Shown: positions 20,947 to 20,988 of the stretch, piece by piece
Position numbering within the stretch: the stretch's first letter is position 1
Layout of the letters: every line of letters begins with the position of its first letter
Source of the DNA: an uncultured Ruaniaceae bacterium
GTDB lineage: Bacteria > Actinomycetota > Actinomycetes > Actinomycetales > Beutenbergiaceae
Direction: 5' to 3'
Assembly: GCA_938004115.1 (NCBI GenBank)
Contig: CALKWS010000054.1
Coordinates: 1 to 20,988 of the forward strand
Length of the DNA stretch: 20,988 nt
The notes under the pieces: generated by a model
The model's input: the letters and a program-made list of their open reading frames with translations, nothing else
Told to the model about the DNA's origin: nothing
Database searches by the model: none
Program-made: the position numbers and the translations under genes

Positions 20947-20988
20947 CCTTCCGGCCGGGTCGATCGGTCCGCCCGGCGCCGGGGCCGC

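Overview
The window is high-GC (roughly 70%) chromosomal DNA. GTG starts are frequent, stop/start overlaps (GTGA, ATGA) are tight, and actinobacterial families recur: DUF6350, DUF3618, the PhageHolin_3_6 membrane family, and a PcrA with a C-terminal Tudor-like domain. The linked order pcrA ... sucC-sucD ... DUF6350 ... purN is an actinobacterial neighbourhood. I infer a Micrococcales-type actinobacterium (Bogoriellaceae/Ruaniaceae/Georgenia-like), but no marker here fixes the genus. I see no tRNA, rRNA, CRISPR array or transposase, and no stretch over 300 bases lacks a gene.

Layout, left to right. 63-680 (-) is purN, with a leaderless-looking promoter, divergent from a small three-TM membrane protein (830-1372 +). 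An FkbM-type methyltransferase (1447-2382 -) is divergent from a tightly overlapped + strand cassette (2570-5534). That cassette holds a CstA-family carrier, a 92-residue protein ending in Cys-Cys, and a single-domain ArsA-like ATPase with no cysteine. An MFS exporter (5684-6952 +) converges on an M20 amidohydrolase (6942-8021 -) that lacks its N-terminal segment. A small TPR protein (8099-8617 -) precedes the conserved core on the minus strand: DUF6350 membrane protein, a small lipoprotein, sucD and sucC.

Upstream of sucC is a three-gene minus-strand operon with stop/start overlaps: DUF2786 protein, FrnE-like DsbA oxidoreductase, TVP38/DedA-type membrane protein. Each has a tandem-repeat-encoded N-terminal region. 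Next comes pcrA (16394-18883 -). At the right edge is a minus-strand operon of three membrane-associated proteins: an LEA-like helical protein that appears frameshifted, a PhageHolin_3_6 protein, and a DUF3618 protein.

How the genes work together. SucCD interconvert succinyl-CoA and succinate in the TCA cycle, PurN formylates GAR in purine synthesis, and PcrA unwinds DNA in repair. The CstA/CC-tail/ArsA cassette is the best candidate for an under-described system. It looks like a peptide or pyruvate-type uptake carrier coupled to a small C-terminal-dicysteine partner and a dedicated P-loop ATPase. The E. coli carriers CstA and BtsT also pair with small proteins (YbdD, YjiX) that, from memory, end in Cys-Cys, but they have no ArsA-type ATPase. 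A second theme is small tandem duplications at gene ends: the last codons and stop of fkbM and of the DUF3618 gene are repeated downstream, and GC-rich hairpins often enclose the stop codon.
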